Shown here in pieces: positions 8,806 to 17,475 of a stretch of 58,186 bases of DNA. The notes beneath the pieces are model-generated. The model made no database searches. It was not told the origin of the DNA and saw nothing but the letters and a program-made list of their open reading frames with translations. Each line of letters opens with the position of its first letter. Position 1 is the first letter of the stretch. The stretch is from Granulicoccus phenolivorans DSM 17626 = NBRC 107789 = JCM 15570. GTDB taxonomy: Bacteria; Actinomycetota; Actinomycetes; Propionibacteriales; Propionibacteriaceae. The stretch covers positions 1 to 58,186 of the forward strand of contig NZ_AUHH01000027.1 in assembly GCF_000423085.1 (NCBI RefSeq), in the 5' to 3' direction. The position numbers and the translations under genes are program-made.

Positions 8806-9126
8806 ATGGCAAACTGCGAGAACTTCACCATCCACCTGTTCAACGACACCGGTGTCGAGATCCGGGCCACCAAGTTCGAGTACCGCGACGGCACCCGATC
8901 CAAGACGGAGAACATGTTCGGAATCAACGGCGGCGACCGGATCGACAGCGGCGGCGACGAGCGGTACGTTCGCAACCTGCAGGGCATCGGGAGCGAGAAC
9001 ACCGAGTTCACGGTCACCTACCAGCAGCGCCAGGGCACCCACAACTGGAGCTCGAACCAGGTGCACACCACCGGCACGTTCCGCGCGGAGGACAACGGCC
9101 ACGAGGACATCCACATCACCGGTTAG
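8806..9126 (+). CDS. Hypothetical protein, probable beta-sandwich
   Basis: 106 residues beginning MANCENFTIHLFNDTGVEIR. It is rich in alternating polar and hydrophobic residues (TEFTVTYQQRQGTHNWSSNQ), suggesting an all-beta fold. This composition recalls small lectin-like or aegerolysin-like proteins, but I recognise no diagnostic motif. ATG at 8806 follows CAAGGACATGCC. There is no signal peptide or membrane segment, and no operon context. Confidence 0.6.
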   Translation: MANCENFTIHLFNDTGVEIRATKFEYRDGTRSKTENMFGINGGDRIDSGGDERYVRNLQGIGSENTEFTVTYQQRQGTHNWSSNQVHTTGTFRAEDNGHEDIHITG

Positions 9127-9284
9127 CCCCGGCCCGGGCCGGTGTTGAGACTGCCCGGCGATCGGCGGCACCGGTCTCGTCGACCCCCGGACCACCGTCG
9201 ACGCGCCGCCGACCCCGGAACGGAGTCGAATCGGACGACCAGGGTGTCGGGGCAGTCCGCCTCGGCAGGTGGTGCCGTCCCGGC

Positions 9285-10254
9285 TCAGCCGGGGCCGGAG
9301 GTCTCCTGCAGCACGACAGTGACCTCGGTTGCCACCTCGTCCAGCAGGAGTTGGAATCCGGGCCCTTCGCGAGGAAAGGGGCCGCAGCCGGGCAGGATCA
9401 CCGATCGGGTCGGGCCCGCCAGGGAATCCAGGTAGTCCAGGCTGAGGGCGAGGTCGGTCCGGTGGTCCTGCCCCGGGTGGAGCAGGACAACCGGCGGACC
9501 GGCATAGGCCTCGGGTGGGACGCCGGGCCGGCGTCGAGGAAGGAGCGGTACCAGCCCAGCGGCATCGATCCATCTCCACCGTGCGGATCGGTGAGGACCT
9601 CGCGGCTCACGCGAGGGTCGTTGGCGATCGCGGCCATCGGGGTGAGCAGACGCACCGGGATCGGCAGGTCGGCCAGCGGCCCTGTCGCCAGGGGCAACAG
9701 CGCACGCCCGAGCCGGACCATCCAGGGTGCCCGGATGATCGCGGCCGGCACCCCGGGCCGGGTCGGATCAAGCAGGCAGGTTGCGATCACCCGGCTCGCC
9801 CTGCCCGACACCGCAGCCTTGTCTACCGCCAAGGCCCCGTGCTGGCATCCACCACGATCAGCGGACGGTCGTCGTGATGGCGGACACCAGATCGACCAGC
9901 AGGCGTTCAAGGCGGGGTAGCGCACACCGCGGTCGCCATGGGCCAGCCGCCGGGTGCGTCCATAGCCGGGCAGATCGACCGTGGTCACCGGGGCCCCCAG
10001 GGTGCTCAGGTGCGCCGCGCAGGGCCACATCGCTGCGGCGTTCCCGCCGGCCCCGTGGATCAGGTACTCGGTCCGGTACGCGATCTCGGCCCGCCCTCGG
10101 CCCAGAATGACGGCCACGATCTCCTCGGGGTATTCCCCGCGATCCGTCCTGTCCTCCAGGGGCTTGCGCTCCGGCGCGATCTCCAGATGCTCCGGCCAGG
10201 GTGACGCCCGGGGGCTGCGCCTCGTCCGGGTAGCCGGGTAGGGCGACGCTCATC
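9285..10254 (-). pseudogene. Alpha/beta hydrolase, broken by several frameshifts
   Basis: Pieces of an alpha/beta hydrolase are spread over three frames. They include YLIHGAGGNAAAMWPCAAHL (oxyanion-loop region), VTTVDLPGYGRTRRL, then LERLLVDLVSAI, then PLIVVDASTG (nucleophile elbow in a third frame). The C-terminal part around 9285-9450 reads GPPVVLLHPGQDHRTDLALS and ends QETSGPG. The apparent start near 10254 (MSVALPGYPDEAQPPG) also needs a shift to join. At least three indels are required, so this is a decayed gene rather than a single sequencing error. Confidence 0.65.
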
Positions 10255-10486
10255 GGGAAGCCGGACGACGCGTCCCGGAGGCGTACAGGAGCTGGAAGCA
10301 GCGGTCCTCGATAACCGCGACCTGGGCATCGACGCGGACCTCCTCCGAGATCACTTCTTCGGCCAGGGCCGGATCGGCCTCGAGCAGGGCCCGGGTCGCG
10401 TTGCGGACGGCGGTCGCACCGAGCTGCGAGGTGTGCACCAGGCCGGACACGATCCGGTCCACCCCGCTCCGGTACCCCTCCCGCAT
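10250..10486 (-). pseudogene. Truncated PhoU-like protein (N-terminal fragment)
   Basis: 78 residues starting MREGYRSGVDRIVSGLVHTS and continuing AVRNATRALLEADPALAEEV, then EDRCFQLL. This matches the N-terminal helical repeat of PhoU, the negative regulator of phosphate uptake, normally about 220 residues. After CFQLL the sequence diverges (YASGTRRPASR) and stops, directly against the start of the broken hydrolase. A deletion has probably removed the remaining two-thirds. A functional product is unlikely. Confidence 0.65.
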
Positions 10487-10820
10487 GCCTGCTTCCCTCC
10501 CGGCGAGATGGCGGCAGCCGTTGCCGTTCCCCCTCGCATTCTCGGGACCCTACATGGATGTATCGACCGACGATGCTTCCGGGGTCCGGCCCACGGGCGA
10601 CGAGGACTAGCGCGTCCTCGGCGTACGAATGCCAACTCTGTGCAGGCGGTCTTGCGCGCGTGCGAGACGCGCGAGAGGTCCTCGTGGGCGGGGTGCGGGG
10701 TCGCGTCGGCCGGTGGGCGGTGCGGTCGGGCGGTGGTCGCGACTGCCAGCGGAGCTGGCCCGGCCGTGGTGCCGAGAACCGACCACCGACCCACGCACCC
10801 CAGAGAGAGCGACGACTGCT
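10487..10820. other. Gene-free interval
   Basis: No supported gene. It separates the leftward phoU fragment from the rightward small gene at 10821 and presumably carries the promoter of the latter. No motif was recognised. Confidence 0.35.
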
Positions 10821-11120
10821 ATGACCACCCTGATGTTCACCGACCCGCACGTCCTGCACGCCGGCAGGGACATCGACCGGACCTTCTTGCCCGAGCAGGA
10901 CTGGTGCCCCGCCTGCGGACGCTCCGACAGCGACCAGCCGGGGATGCCGCAGGACATCCTGGCGCACTTCAGTGACGGCGAGATCCTGCTCGTCTGCGGA
11001 CACCGGCTCCGCGAACGCGACTACGCCCTCGACGCCCTCGTCCCGGACAACGAGGACGCCGAGGATGCCGAGGGCGAGGGACCCGACGGGGTCGATCCGT
11101 GGGCCAGGCCGGCCGCCTGA
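10821..11120 (+). CDS. Hypothetical acidic protein with CPAC motif
   Basis: 99 residues starting MTTLMFTDPHVLHAGRDIDR. A CPACG motif (Cys29, Cys32) and a later CGHRLRERDYALDAL could form a four-ligand zinc site. The C-terminal third is very acidic (DNEDAEDAEGEGPDGVD). The start follows CAGAGAGAGCGACGACTGCT. It stands in front of ssb in the same direction; the 400-bp spacing argues against a single tight operon. The function is unknown. Confidence 0.6.
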   Translation: MTTLMFTDPHVLHAGRDIDRTFLPEQDWCPACGRSDSDQPGMPQDILAHFSDGEILLVCGHRLRERDYALDALVPDNEDAEDAEGEGPDGVDPWARPAA

Positions 11121-11516
11121 GCAGGGAGGCGGCCTGGGTTCCCGGAGTGCAGCCGGGCCCTGGGCCGGGGAGGGATCACCGAAGGATGATCCGGACGAGG
11201 AGCCGAGGGGCTCCCTCGAACAAACACCCTGGACCGCTGCGTGAGCACCACCGGGCACCGCAGCCCGGCGGACCGAAGCCGCAGCGGACCGGGGTCATAC
11301 CGCAGTCCCTACAGCACCGCACGACGCATACCCCAGGGCACGTCAGCGGCACAGCATGCCGTACGCCCGCGACCGGGGCGACCGGTGGGGATCCGATCGG
11401 AGATCGATCCGGGAGGGTCCCCGACGCAGCCGATCAGCACCCGTCACTCAGCACGATCACTCATCCGGCACGCGGACGCCCGTCCCGCGCCACCTCACCA
11501 TGGCAAGGAGCACACC

Positions 11517-12032
11517 ATGAGCAATCCCCGCAACACCGGCACCGTCATCGGCCGGCTCACCGCCGATCCCCGGGTCTTCGAGAACCGGGACGGATCCAAG
11601 AAGGTCTCCTTCACCGTCGCCGCCGACCAGAACTACACCAACGCCGCGGGCGAGCGGGGCACCGACTTCGTGCCCGTCGAGGCCTTCGTCCGCGCCGAGG
11701 TCCGGGGCACCGGCCCCTACGGGAGCATCCACCGGGGCGACCTGGTCGCGGTGAACTTCTCCGTCCGCCAGGAGCGCTTCCAACGGAACGGTGCCGAGGT
11801 GTTCGAGACCAAGGTGCGTGCCCACGACATCACCTTCCTCGAGTCGCGGTCGGTCACCCAGGCGCGGGTGCACGAGCGCGTCCGGACCGCCGAGGCGCAC
11901 AACCGGGAGCTGCAGGAGCGCCTGCCGCAGCCGGTGCCCGCCGGCGTCGACAGCGAGCCCATTCTCACCGGGACCATCGTCACCGGGACCATCTTCGGCC
12001 AGCCCGGGGAGGGTGAGTACCCGCCGTTCTGA
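11517..12032 (+). CDS. ssb: Single-stranded DNA-binding protein
   Basis: 171 residues with a canonical bacterial SSB OB-fold: GTVIGRLTADPRVFENRDGS, KKVSFTVAADQNY, then TDFVPVEAF and GDLVAVNFSVRQERF. It covers single-stranded DNA and recruits partner proteins through its C-terminus. The tail here ends EGEYPPF rather than DDDIPF, still an acidic/aromatic tip ending in Pro-Phe. ATG at 11517 has AAGGAG eight bases upstream. A strong terminator follows 28 bp after the stop. On this element it probably serves the element's own replication. Confidence 0.88.
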   Translation: MSNPRNTGTVIGRLTADPRVFENRDGSKKVSFTVAADQNYTNAAGERGTDFVPVEAFVRAEVRGTGPYGSIHRGDLVAVNFSVRQERFQRNGAEVFETKVRAHDITFLESRSVTQARVHERVRTAEAHNRELQERLPQPVPAGVDSEPILTGTIVTGTIFGQPGEGEYPPF

Positions 12033-12060
12033 GGTGCGTCCCCGGCATCGAATCAGTGCC

Positions 12061-12093
12061 TCCCCGGTCGAGCCATCCCGGCTCGACCGGGGA
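12061..12093 (+). terminator. Rho-independent terminator downstream of ssb
   Basis: A perfect 14-bp stem TCCCCGGTCGAGCC / GGCTCGACCGGGGA with loop ATCCC, followed by CGTCTTTCC. It lies 28 bp after the ssb stop codon. Confidence 0.75.
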
Positions 12094-12187
12094 CGTCTTT
12101 CCGAGCCCCCTCCCATCGACGCACCCATGCACCGGCGGGCCCCGGCAGCAGACGGCCCGACGACCGGCGGACAAAAGGACACGAAGC

Positions 12188-12478
12188 GTCACGTCGACCC
12201 GCATCAGCAACGGCCAGCTGCTGGTCATGCCCCCGCAGCGGCGCGCCGAGGCCATCGCCGGGCTGGGCCCCGATGTCCGGCGGATGCTCGCGCACATCGC
12301 CACCCTCGGATCAGCGCGCCTGACCGCCCGCAGCCTTGTGCACACCGAGTCCGACAGCCCTGAGCGAGCCCCGGCGCCGCGCGCACAAGCCCGCGAGCTG
12401 GCCGAGCTCGCCGCCGAACTCACCAGTGACCGGGCCACCCACGGCGGGCTGCAGAACAGCGACCCGCTCCCGCGGTGA
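12188..12478 (+). CDS. Hypothetical protein with non-canonical start
   Basis: About 96 residues (STRISNGQLLVMPPQRRAEA, then IAGLGPDVRRMLAHIATLGS). The helical, charged content looks like a real protein. An AAAGGA binding site at about 12174 is ideally spaced from GTC at 12188, which reads GTCACGTCGACC; a GTGACG start with one substitution would fit exactly. The nearest standard start in frame is ATG 12227, with no binding site. The gene lies between two strong terminators. The function is unknown. Confidence 0.5.
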   Translation, partial: VTSTRISNGQLLVMPPQRRAEAIAGLGPDVRRMLAHIATLGSARLTARSLVHTESDSPERAPAPRAQARELAELAAELTSDRATHGGLQNSDPLPR

Positions 12479-12588
12479 GGAGCAAGGGGTGCACATCCGT
12501 GCCAGGGCTCTCCTCTCCCGCGGGGGGCAAACGGTACGTCGTTCGGCGCGGGATCCGATCCTCCGGGCCGTGAATCGTCCCACTACCC

Positions 12589-12632
12589 AGCATTCCCCGG
12601 CGCAGATCACTGCGTCGGGGAATGCTTTTCTT
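12589..12632 (+). terminator. Rho-independent terminator
   Basis: A 17-bp stem (AGCATTCCCCGGCGCAG / CTGCGTCGGGGAATGCT, one G-T pair) with loop ATCA, then TTTCTTCC. It ends the rightward block of ssb and the following small gene, and protects the convergent parM gene from read-through. Confidence 0.85.
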
Positions 12633-13006
12633 CCTGGCCCCACCGGAGTGGGGAACACGTGGATCCCACTAACAAAACTGGGTCATCCCACGGGTGGGGA
12701 ACACCACTCCAGCATGGCAGGCGCGATGGTTGTCCGGGGTCTGGGCGCTGCGGTGGTGCCGAACAACGGGGGGCCCTCTGCGCAGGGCCGTCAGCCCGCG
12801 CCTGAGCCAGGACGTGTGGACGGCCGGACCCCCGGGCATCCCCGGCGTCCGGCCGCAGCCCTCACAATACCCGGCACGGGTGGCAGATCACGGGGTCCGA
12901 TGCTGCGAAGACTCGCCAGGGACAGCCAGCACGCGACGGGCCTGGCGGCGTGCGCTTCGCGTGGTCGCGGATGCCGCGCAGCAAGCAGTCCCGAACCTTG
13001 GCGGAC
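12633..13006. other. Intergenic region between convergent genes
   Basis: No convincing gene. It lies between the terminator at 12632 and the parM stop codon. It has mixed composition and no repeat pattern that I can see. Confidence 0.4.
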
Positions 13007-14299
13007 TCACACCGCCACCTGGGCCCGGGATCGCCGCGGCGCCGGCGGGGACGCCGCGGCCCGGCCGGCCACGTTCCGGGCCGCGAGGTAGAGGCCCTCC
13101 CGGTTCAGGTGCCGCGAGTAGGCGGGGTCCAGGTAGAGCACCGGGACCTCGCCGGCCACCGTGCGCAGGGCCGGGTACAGCTGCTCCTTGATCGGACCGG
13201 AGCCGCCGCCGTAGACGTAGACCGCCTCGCTGGCCTCGCCGGTGGCGGCCAGCACCTCGGCGAAGCGGGAGGCGACCGCCTCGACCAGGTACTTGATGTC
13301 CGGCTCGACCAGGGCCACCGCCCGCCGGTGGCGGCTGCGCTGCAGGGCCGAGGGCGTGACCTGCAGAAAGTCGGCCAGCTGCTTGCGGCTGGTGAAGCGC
13401 AGGCCGGCCTGCTCGAGGCGCTCCATCGCGTTCAGCAGGACGGTGCCATAGCCCATGCCCAGGGTGGTCGACGCCTCCGGATTGAACCGGCCGCCGCCGA
13501 ACACGGCGAAGTTGGCGGTCCCTTCGCCGATGTCGATGCCGATCGTGTTGCGGACCCCGACCAGATCGGCGGGCGTGATCCCCTCAAGCAGGCCCGGCTC
13601 GCGGGAGCGCAGGTCGGCCAGCAGGGCGGCGGCCAGCGGCTCCCCGTGGTCGGTGATCGCGAACTGGGCCGAGGCGCCCTCGGCGATCACCTGGACATCC
13701 ACGAACCGCAGCCGCACCGACACCGGGGTGCTGAAATTCTTGATCGTCACCAGGTGCACCGCCGGATCCCCGGTGACGCCGAGAAAGTCGGCGGCGTAGG
13801 CGTGCCGGCGCGTCACGTACTCCGAGATCGGCAGGGCCAGGCCGGCCCGCACGTTCACCCGCAGCTCGTGATCGGGCAGGACACCATGAGTGCGGACGTG
13901 GTCGCGCAGCGCCTTGGCGGCGAAGACGCCGAGCACGAGCACCTTGCTCAGGTACTGCTCGGCCTTCGAGTCGTGGCCCTGGTGCACGTCGAACTCGGTG
14001 AGCTTCGACCCGCGCGAGGTGAGCGCGGCGCGGCCGAACATCCGCCGGTCGCTGTCGCCGATCAACGGGGTGCTCAACGCGGCATCGAGCCGGTTGTAGA
14101 AGTCCGGGTCGGTGGCCCGCATGACGTCGGCGGCGCTCGCGTCATCGAGCGGGACCCGCGGCGACGCGCTCGGCGTGGCCATCACCGCGCTCGGCAGGTC
14201 GATCCTGTCGAGCACGGCGGTGTCGTCGTTGTGGATGACGCCCTTGACGTAGCCGTTGCCGACGTCGATGCCGCCGGTGAGTCGGAGGGTGCTGCTCAT
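13007..14299 (-). CDS. parM: ParM/StbA-like actin ATPase for plasmid segregation
   Basis: 430 residues of the actin-like partition family. The phosphate-1 loop GGIDVGNGYVKG is at the N-terminus (about residues 9-20), the phosphate-2 motif GIDIGEGTANFAVFGGG lies mid-protein, and the adenosine motif YVYGGGSGPIKEQLYP lies near residue 370. Such proteins form ATP-driven filaments that push plasmid copies apart by way of an adaptor bound to a centromere. ATG at 14299 follows GGAAGGCCAGGCAC. The adaptor-like gene lies 46 bp upstream in the same operon. The gene marks this DNA as a low-copy plasmid or similar element. The C-terminal Ala/Arg/Pro tail is probably disordered. Confidence 0.85.
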   Translation of the reverse strand: MSSTLRLTGGIDVGNGYVKGVIHNDDTAVLDRIDLPSAVMATPSASPRVPLDDASAADVMRATDPDFYNRLDAALSTPLIGDSDRRMFGRAALTSRGSKLTEFDVHQGHDSKAEQYLSKVLVLGVFAAKALRDHVRTHGVLPDHELRVNVRAGLALPISEYVTRRHAYAADFLGVTGDPAVHLVTIKNFSTPVSVRLRFVDVQVIAEGASAQFAITDHGEPLAAALLADLRSREPGLLEGITPADLVGVRNTIGIDIGEGTANFAVFGGGRFNPEASTTLGMGYGTVLLNAMERLEQAGLRFTSRKQLADFLQVTPSALQRSRHRRAVALVEPDIKYLVEAVASRFAEVLAATGEASEAVYVYGGGSGPIKEQLYPALRTVAGEVPVLYLDPAYSRHLNREGLYLAARNVAGRAAASPPAPRRSRAQVAV

Positions 14300-14345
14300 G
14301 TGCCTGGCCTTCCTGCTGGGGTGAGGCGGTGTCCTGGGGTCCTGC

Positions 14346-14720
14346 TCAGCGCAGCTGGTCGAACAGGTCGTTGATGTCCACCTGGCCGGCGGACGGGGCC
14401 GCGTCCGGCACCACCGCGGGCCCAGGATCCGTCGGGACGGCAGGATCCGTCAGGTCGGCAGGATCCGTCGGGTCGACAGGATCCATCGGGTCGACAGGAT
14501 CCATCGGACCGGTGGTGCCCGCCGGCGGTCGCCCGCGGCGGGGGAGTTGATCGACCGGACGGTTCGCGACGTCGACGTATCCCTCGCGCTGAATCAGGTC
14601 CCGGATCACCAGCTTCAGGGACAAGGAGATGTTGTCCTGGGCGTCCAACCAGCGGTTGGTGGATGCGTCGGCCCGCGACACACTCCAACGCAGCCGGCGA
14701 GGCTCAACCGAGGGGCTCAT
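14346..14720 (-). CDS. ParR-like partition adaptor
   Basis: 124 residues. The N-terminal half (RRLRWSVSRADASTNRWLDA followed by QDNISLSLKLVIRDLIQREG) resembles the ribbon-helix-helix DNA-binding part of ParR/AlfB adaptors, which favour a YxDVxxxP-type continuation (here YVDVANRPV). The middle is a DPxDPx repeat encoded by imperfect 18-bp tandem repeats (about 14425-14512). The C-terminal VDINDLFDQLR could be the ParM-binding peptide. It is first in the operon with parM, and a 14-bp palindrome lies about 80 bp upstream. The assignment is from context and pattern, not a strong motif. Confidence 0.65.
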   Translation of the reverse strand: MSPSVEPRRLRWSVSRADASTNRWLDAQDNISLSLKLVIRDLIQREGYVDVANRPVDQLPRRGRPPAGTTGPMDPVDPMDPVDPTDPADLTDPAVPTDPGPAVVPDAAPSAGQVDINDLFDQLR

Positions 14721-14801
14721 GGCGCCTCCCGCCCTGCTGCCTACGGTGCCAAGACCTGGATGCAGTCCTCAACGCACAGGCTCCTTTCGATCCAGCAATT
14801 C

Positions 14802-14815
14802 CGATAGTTCTATCG
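14802..14815. promoter_or_regulatory. Palindromic operator or centromere candidate upstream of the partition operon
   Basis: The perfect inverted repeat CGATAG-TT-CTATCG lies in an AT-rich island upstream of the parR-like gene. It has the same 6-2-6 layout as the palindrome at 4086. Thirty bases further upstream is ATTCGATAGAC (14844-14854), an 11-mer also found at 23583. Autoregulation by the ParR-like protein, or a role as partition site, is likely. Confidence 0.55.
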
Positions 14816-14914
14816 TATGGAGCATTGTGGGGCATTTCAAGCCATTCGATAGACCGGATTGAATCCACCTCGGGCGCATGGCGGAACAGCGGTGATACCT
14901 GGGGTGTGGAGTAC

Positions 14915-15141
14915 ATGTCCCGGGCGCCGAGTCCGCCGCTGGACGGGCTGATCGACGACCTCTACTACCTGGCGGGCGCTCCGCCGTACGCCGTGCTGCG
15001 GCTGCCTCCGGCGCCGGGTTCGGCCACGATTTCCGGGCGTTCACCGGCCTCACCCCAACCCGGTACGCCGCGATCCGGCAGCGATTCGGGTACGAGCACC
15101 CCGGCCACGCCCTGGACAACTGGTCGCTGCCGGCCGGGTGA
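14915..15141 (+). pseudogene. AraC-family regulator with internal deletion
   Basis: The start reads MSRAPSPPLDGLIDDLYYLA followed by GAPPYAVLRLPPAPG, the N-terminus of an actinobacterial AraC-type regulator. Immediately after, in another frame, comes the C-terminus FGHDFRAFTGLTPTRYAAIR and EHPGHALDNWSLPAG before the stop. The whole middle (about 180 residues, including most of the helix-turn-helix) is missing. It is a deletion remnant. The downstream dihydrofolate reductase-like fragment is the usual chromosomal neighbour of this regulator type, so both came in together. Confidence 0.65.
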
Positions 15142-15208
15142 TTTCGTACAGGACCCGCCGCCCCGTACGAGGCGACGATGGGGGTATCCGCACGCAGAGG
15201 AGCCTCCC

Positions 15209-15298
15209 ATGGGCACTGTTGTCATGTACGCCTCGGTCTCGGTGGACGGCTTCATCGCCGACGCGCCCGACCAACCCGGGCCGCTGTTCGACTGGTGA
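15209..15298 (+). pseudogene. Dihydrofolate reductase-family fragment
   Basis: A 29-codon frame, MGTVVMYASVSVDGFIADAP ending GPLFDW, matches the N-terminus of RibD C-terminal/dihydrofolate reductase-like proteins (normally about 190 residues). A stop follows at codon 30, and no continuation is recognisable after it. ATG at 15209 still has GAGGAG upstream. It follows the broken AraC gene. Confidence 0.65.
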
Positions 15299-16215
15299 CC
15301 GGCCGAGATGGTTCCGGGGGACCGGGTTCTTCATCTGCGCTGTCGCGTCCGGCCCGTGCAGGTGGCCTCGGGGCGGGCTGCCTCGGACCCGGAACACGCC
15401 CTCGGCCGGACAGGGCCGGCGGTGCGGGCGCGTTCCCGGTCGGTGCTGAGGCCGATGCGGGCCGTCGGCAGCCCGCAGATGGCCAGATGCCGGCCGGCAT
15501 CAGTCCCCAGCTGCGGGCTCAGGCCTGATGCCGGTGCCGCGCTGCCCGCAAGCGTGGCGTGCCGAGGCGCGGTGGGCCGGGAGCGGCCCAGGAACCGACC
15601 GCGATCAGGCCTGCACGACCGACCCCGGACCCGACGATCCTGTCCGGTGGCGGGCGCGTTCCAAGGTGCCGGACGGGGTCGCACGGGGGGATCCCGGCCC
15701 ACGACCACCCGAGTGATGAACCACCGAAACCCGGCCGCGGCTCCGGCCGCCACCGAGGATCCCGGGAGAACGGCGCCGACCATGGAACGTCCGCGGACGA
15801 CGCGGCCAGCCAGCAGGGTGCTCAGGGCCCGGCGAGGTGCCTCCCGAGGACGCCGCTGGCGCGCTTCCCCGGGTGAGGCGGAGCGGGTGACCACCGGCGG
15901 CCAGCGCGTCAGGTTCCCGGCGCGAGGAGCGGGGTGAGTCCGCCGGGCAGGCCGCCGCCGTTCTGCCGGAGCCGGCCGGAGCGATCCGGAGCAGCGGCGG
16001 CGTTCCAGCCGACACGGCAGGCATCAGGGTCGAAACGCGGGGGAGCGGACCGTTGCCCGACGCATCGTCCAGTCACAGCCCGACGCGACTGCGTCGCGGG
16101 ACCCGGCCCAGGGGCCGGCCGCCGCGGGCGCGGCGCGGGCTGTGCCGCCGGGGGCACCAGCGCGGTGAGGTGACGGCACGATCCGGCGGCAGGCCGCCGG
16201 CGACCCCCGTGAGGT
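15299..16215. other. Long gene-free stretch
   Basis: Several long frames are open on both strands, but all have low-complexity Arg/Pro/Gly composition typical of GC-rich non-coding DNA, without binding sites or recognisable domains. It is probably decayed or structural DNA between the AraC/reductase remnants and the GTACC-rich region. Confidence 0.45.
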
Positions 16216-16420
16216 CCCGAACCCCGGGGGTACCCCTCGCCGGTTCGTCCCTCACCGGCACCCGACCCCCCCGGGGTACGGCTGTGCCACGGGGCACGAA
16301 AAAGGGGTACCCCCGAAAGTGTGCCTGACCAGGCGCAACGCCCGGCACCCGTACCCCCGCTGCGCGAATGAGTGAGGGGGTACGGGCACCAGGGGTACGG
16401 CCCGCTGCGCCTGATGTTCC
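16216..16420. repeat. GGGGTACC-rich repeat region
   Basis: Six GTAC sites in about 190 bp, mostly in GGGGTACC or GGTACGG context. They include an 11-bp inverted repeat CCCGTACCCCC ... GGGGGTACGGG separated by 17 bp, and a GTGCC...GGCAC element. TGACCAGGC (16326-16334) also occurs twice in the GTACC-rich region before the primase-helicase gene. It is a candidate protein-binding array (second origin, transfer or control site) and has no coding signal. Confidence 0.5.
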
Positions 16421-16825
16421 AGTCCTCCGCTGACGCTCCGGACGTGGAACGTGTGAGTAATGGTGGTGAGGCGGAAAGAGCATAAAGAGAAGCTGGCAAC
16501 ACAGACCGGTGGGATTCGCGCTGCGCGCGCCCTGTGTTGGTCGGCAGAGCCGACGGCTTCTGGCTCGCTGCGCTCGCCGGTTCCTCGGTCGCTGGCGCTC
16601 CCTCGGCCTGCTCAGCGCTCCCTGGCGGTCGCTCGGTGAGGTGGGGTGAGGCCACCCTCCGCAACAGTGGTGAGGTGGGGCTGCCAGCAGAGCTGGCCCG
16701 GGAGGGTGCGGAATGCCGCGACCCCTGAGGCCCGCACGAGGCGGGCCTTCAGCACCTGGGCGGCACCCTCCGAACCTCGGGCCCTGGCAGAATCGGCGTA
16801 CCGCCGACTGAGGGGACAGAGAATC
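16421..16825. other. Interval upstream of darT
   Basis: No supported gene. It contains imperfect short repeats around CGCTGCGCTCGCC and GGTCGCTGGCGCTCC (16540-16640), rich in possible small hairpins. The darT promoter must lie in its right part. Confidence 0.35.
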
Positions 16826-17458
16826 TTGGCCTGGCCCGATCCGACCTACGTCTACCACTTCACCCGGGTGGAGCACCTTGCGAGCATCATCGAACGAGGA
16901 CTCGTCTGCGACATGCGTGCTCAGACCGATGGGGTGCTGAACATCGAAGTCGGCAATCGGGACATCAAGGCGGCTCGACGGCATCGGATCGTCTCGGTGG
17001 CTCCCGGCGGCGTGGTAGCTGATTACGTGCCCTTCTACTTTGCTCCCCAAAGCCCGATGCTGTACTCGATCAGCCGAGGGAACGTGCCGACCTACACGGA
17101 CGGTACGGACCGACTCGTCTTCCTCGTGTCGACCGTGGAGCGTCTTCGTGCGTCAGGGCTGACCCTCGTCGTATCGGACCGGAACGCACGGAACAACGTG
17201 ACCAAGTTCCTGCCCCTCGATGAGGCGCGCAAGGACGAGGACTTCGTTGATTTTGAGTTGATGCGCGCTCAGTACTGGGGTGGCTACGACGACGGTAGAG
17301 AGCGTCGCATGGCGGAGTGCCTGGTCCATGGCGGCGTCCCCTGGGATGCGTTCGAAATTGTCGGTACCAGGAGCAAGACTGTCGCCGACGAAGTAGCGGC
17401 GTTGATCGGGTCCGGATCTCTTCCACGTGTGGAAATAGCGCCCCGCTGGTACTTCTGA
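16826..17458 (+). CDS. darT: DarT: DNA ADP-ribosyltransferase toxin
   Basis: 210 residues, the normal length for DarT (DUF4433). It transfers ADP-ribose from NAD+ to thymidine in single-stranded DNA and so blocks replication. Visible motifs are the NAD-binding N-terminus TYVYHFTRVEHLASIIERGL (residues 7-26), VPFYFAPQSPMLYSI (residues 68-82), and the catalytic Glu164 in RRMAECLVHGGVP. The start is a TTG at 16826 with GAGGGGACAGAGAATC upstream; a weak start fits tight toxin control. darG follows after 17 bp. On a plasmid the pair acts as an addiction and anti-phage module. Confidence 0.9.
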   Translation: MAWPDPTYVYHFTRVEHLASIIERGLVCDMRAQTDGVLNIEVGNRDIKAARRHRIVSVAPGGVVADYVPFYFAPQSPMLYSISRGNVPTYTDGTDRLVFLVSTVERLRASGLTLVVSDRNARNNVTKFLPLDEARKDEDFVDFELMRAQYWGGYDDGRERRMAECLVHGGVPWDAFEIVGTRSKTVADEVAALIGSGSLPRVEIAPRWYF

Positions 17459-17475
17459 GGCATGCTGGAGGTGAC

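Noticed and set aside
16216-16420. CRISPR array
   Set aside because: The GTACC elements are short, irregularly spaced and palindromic; there are no equal-length spacers and no cas genes.
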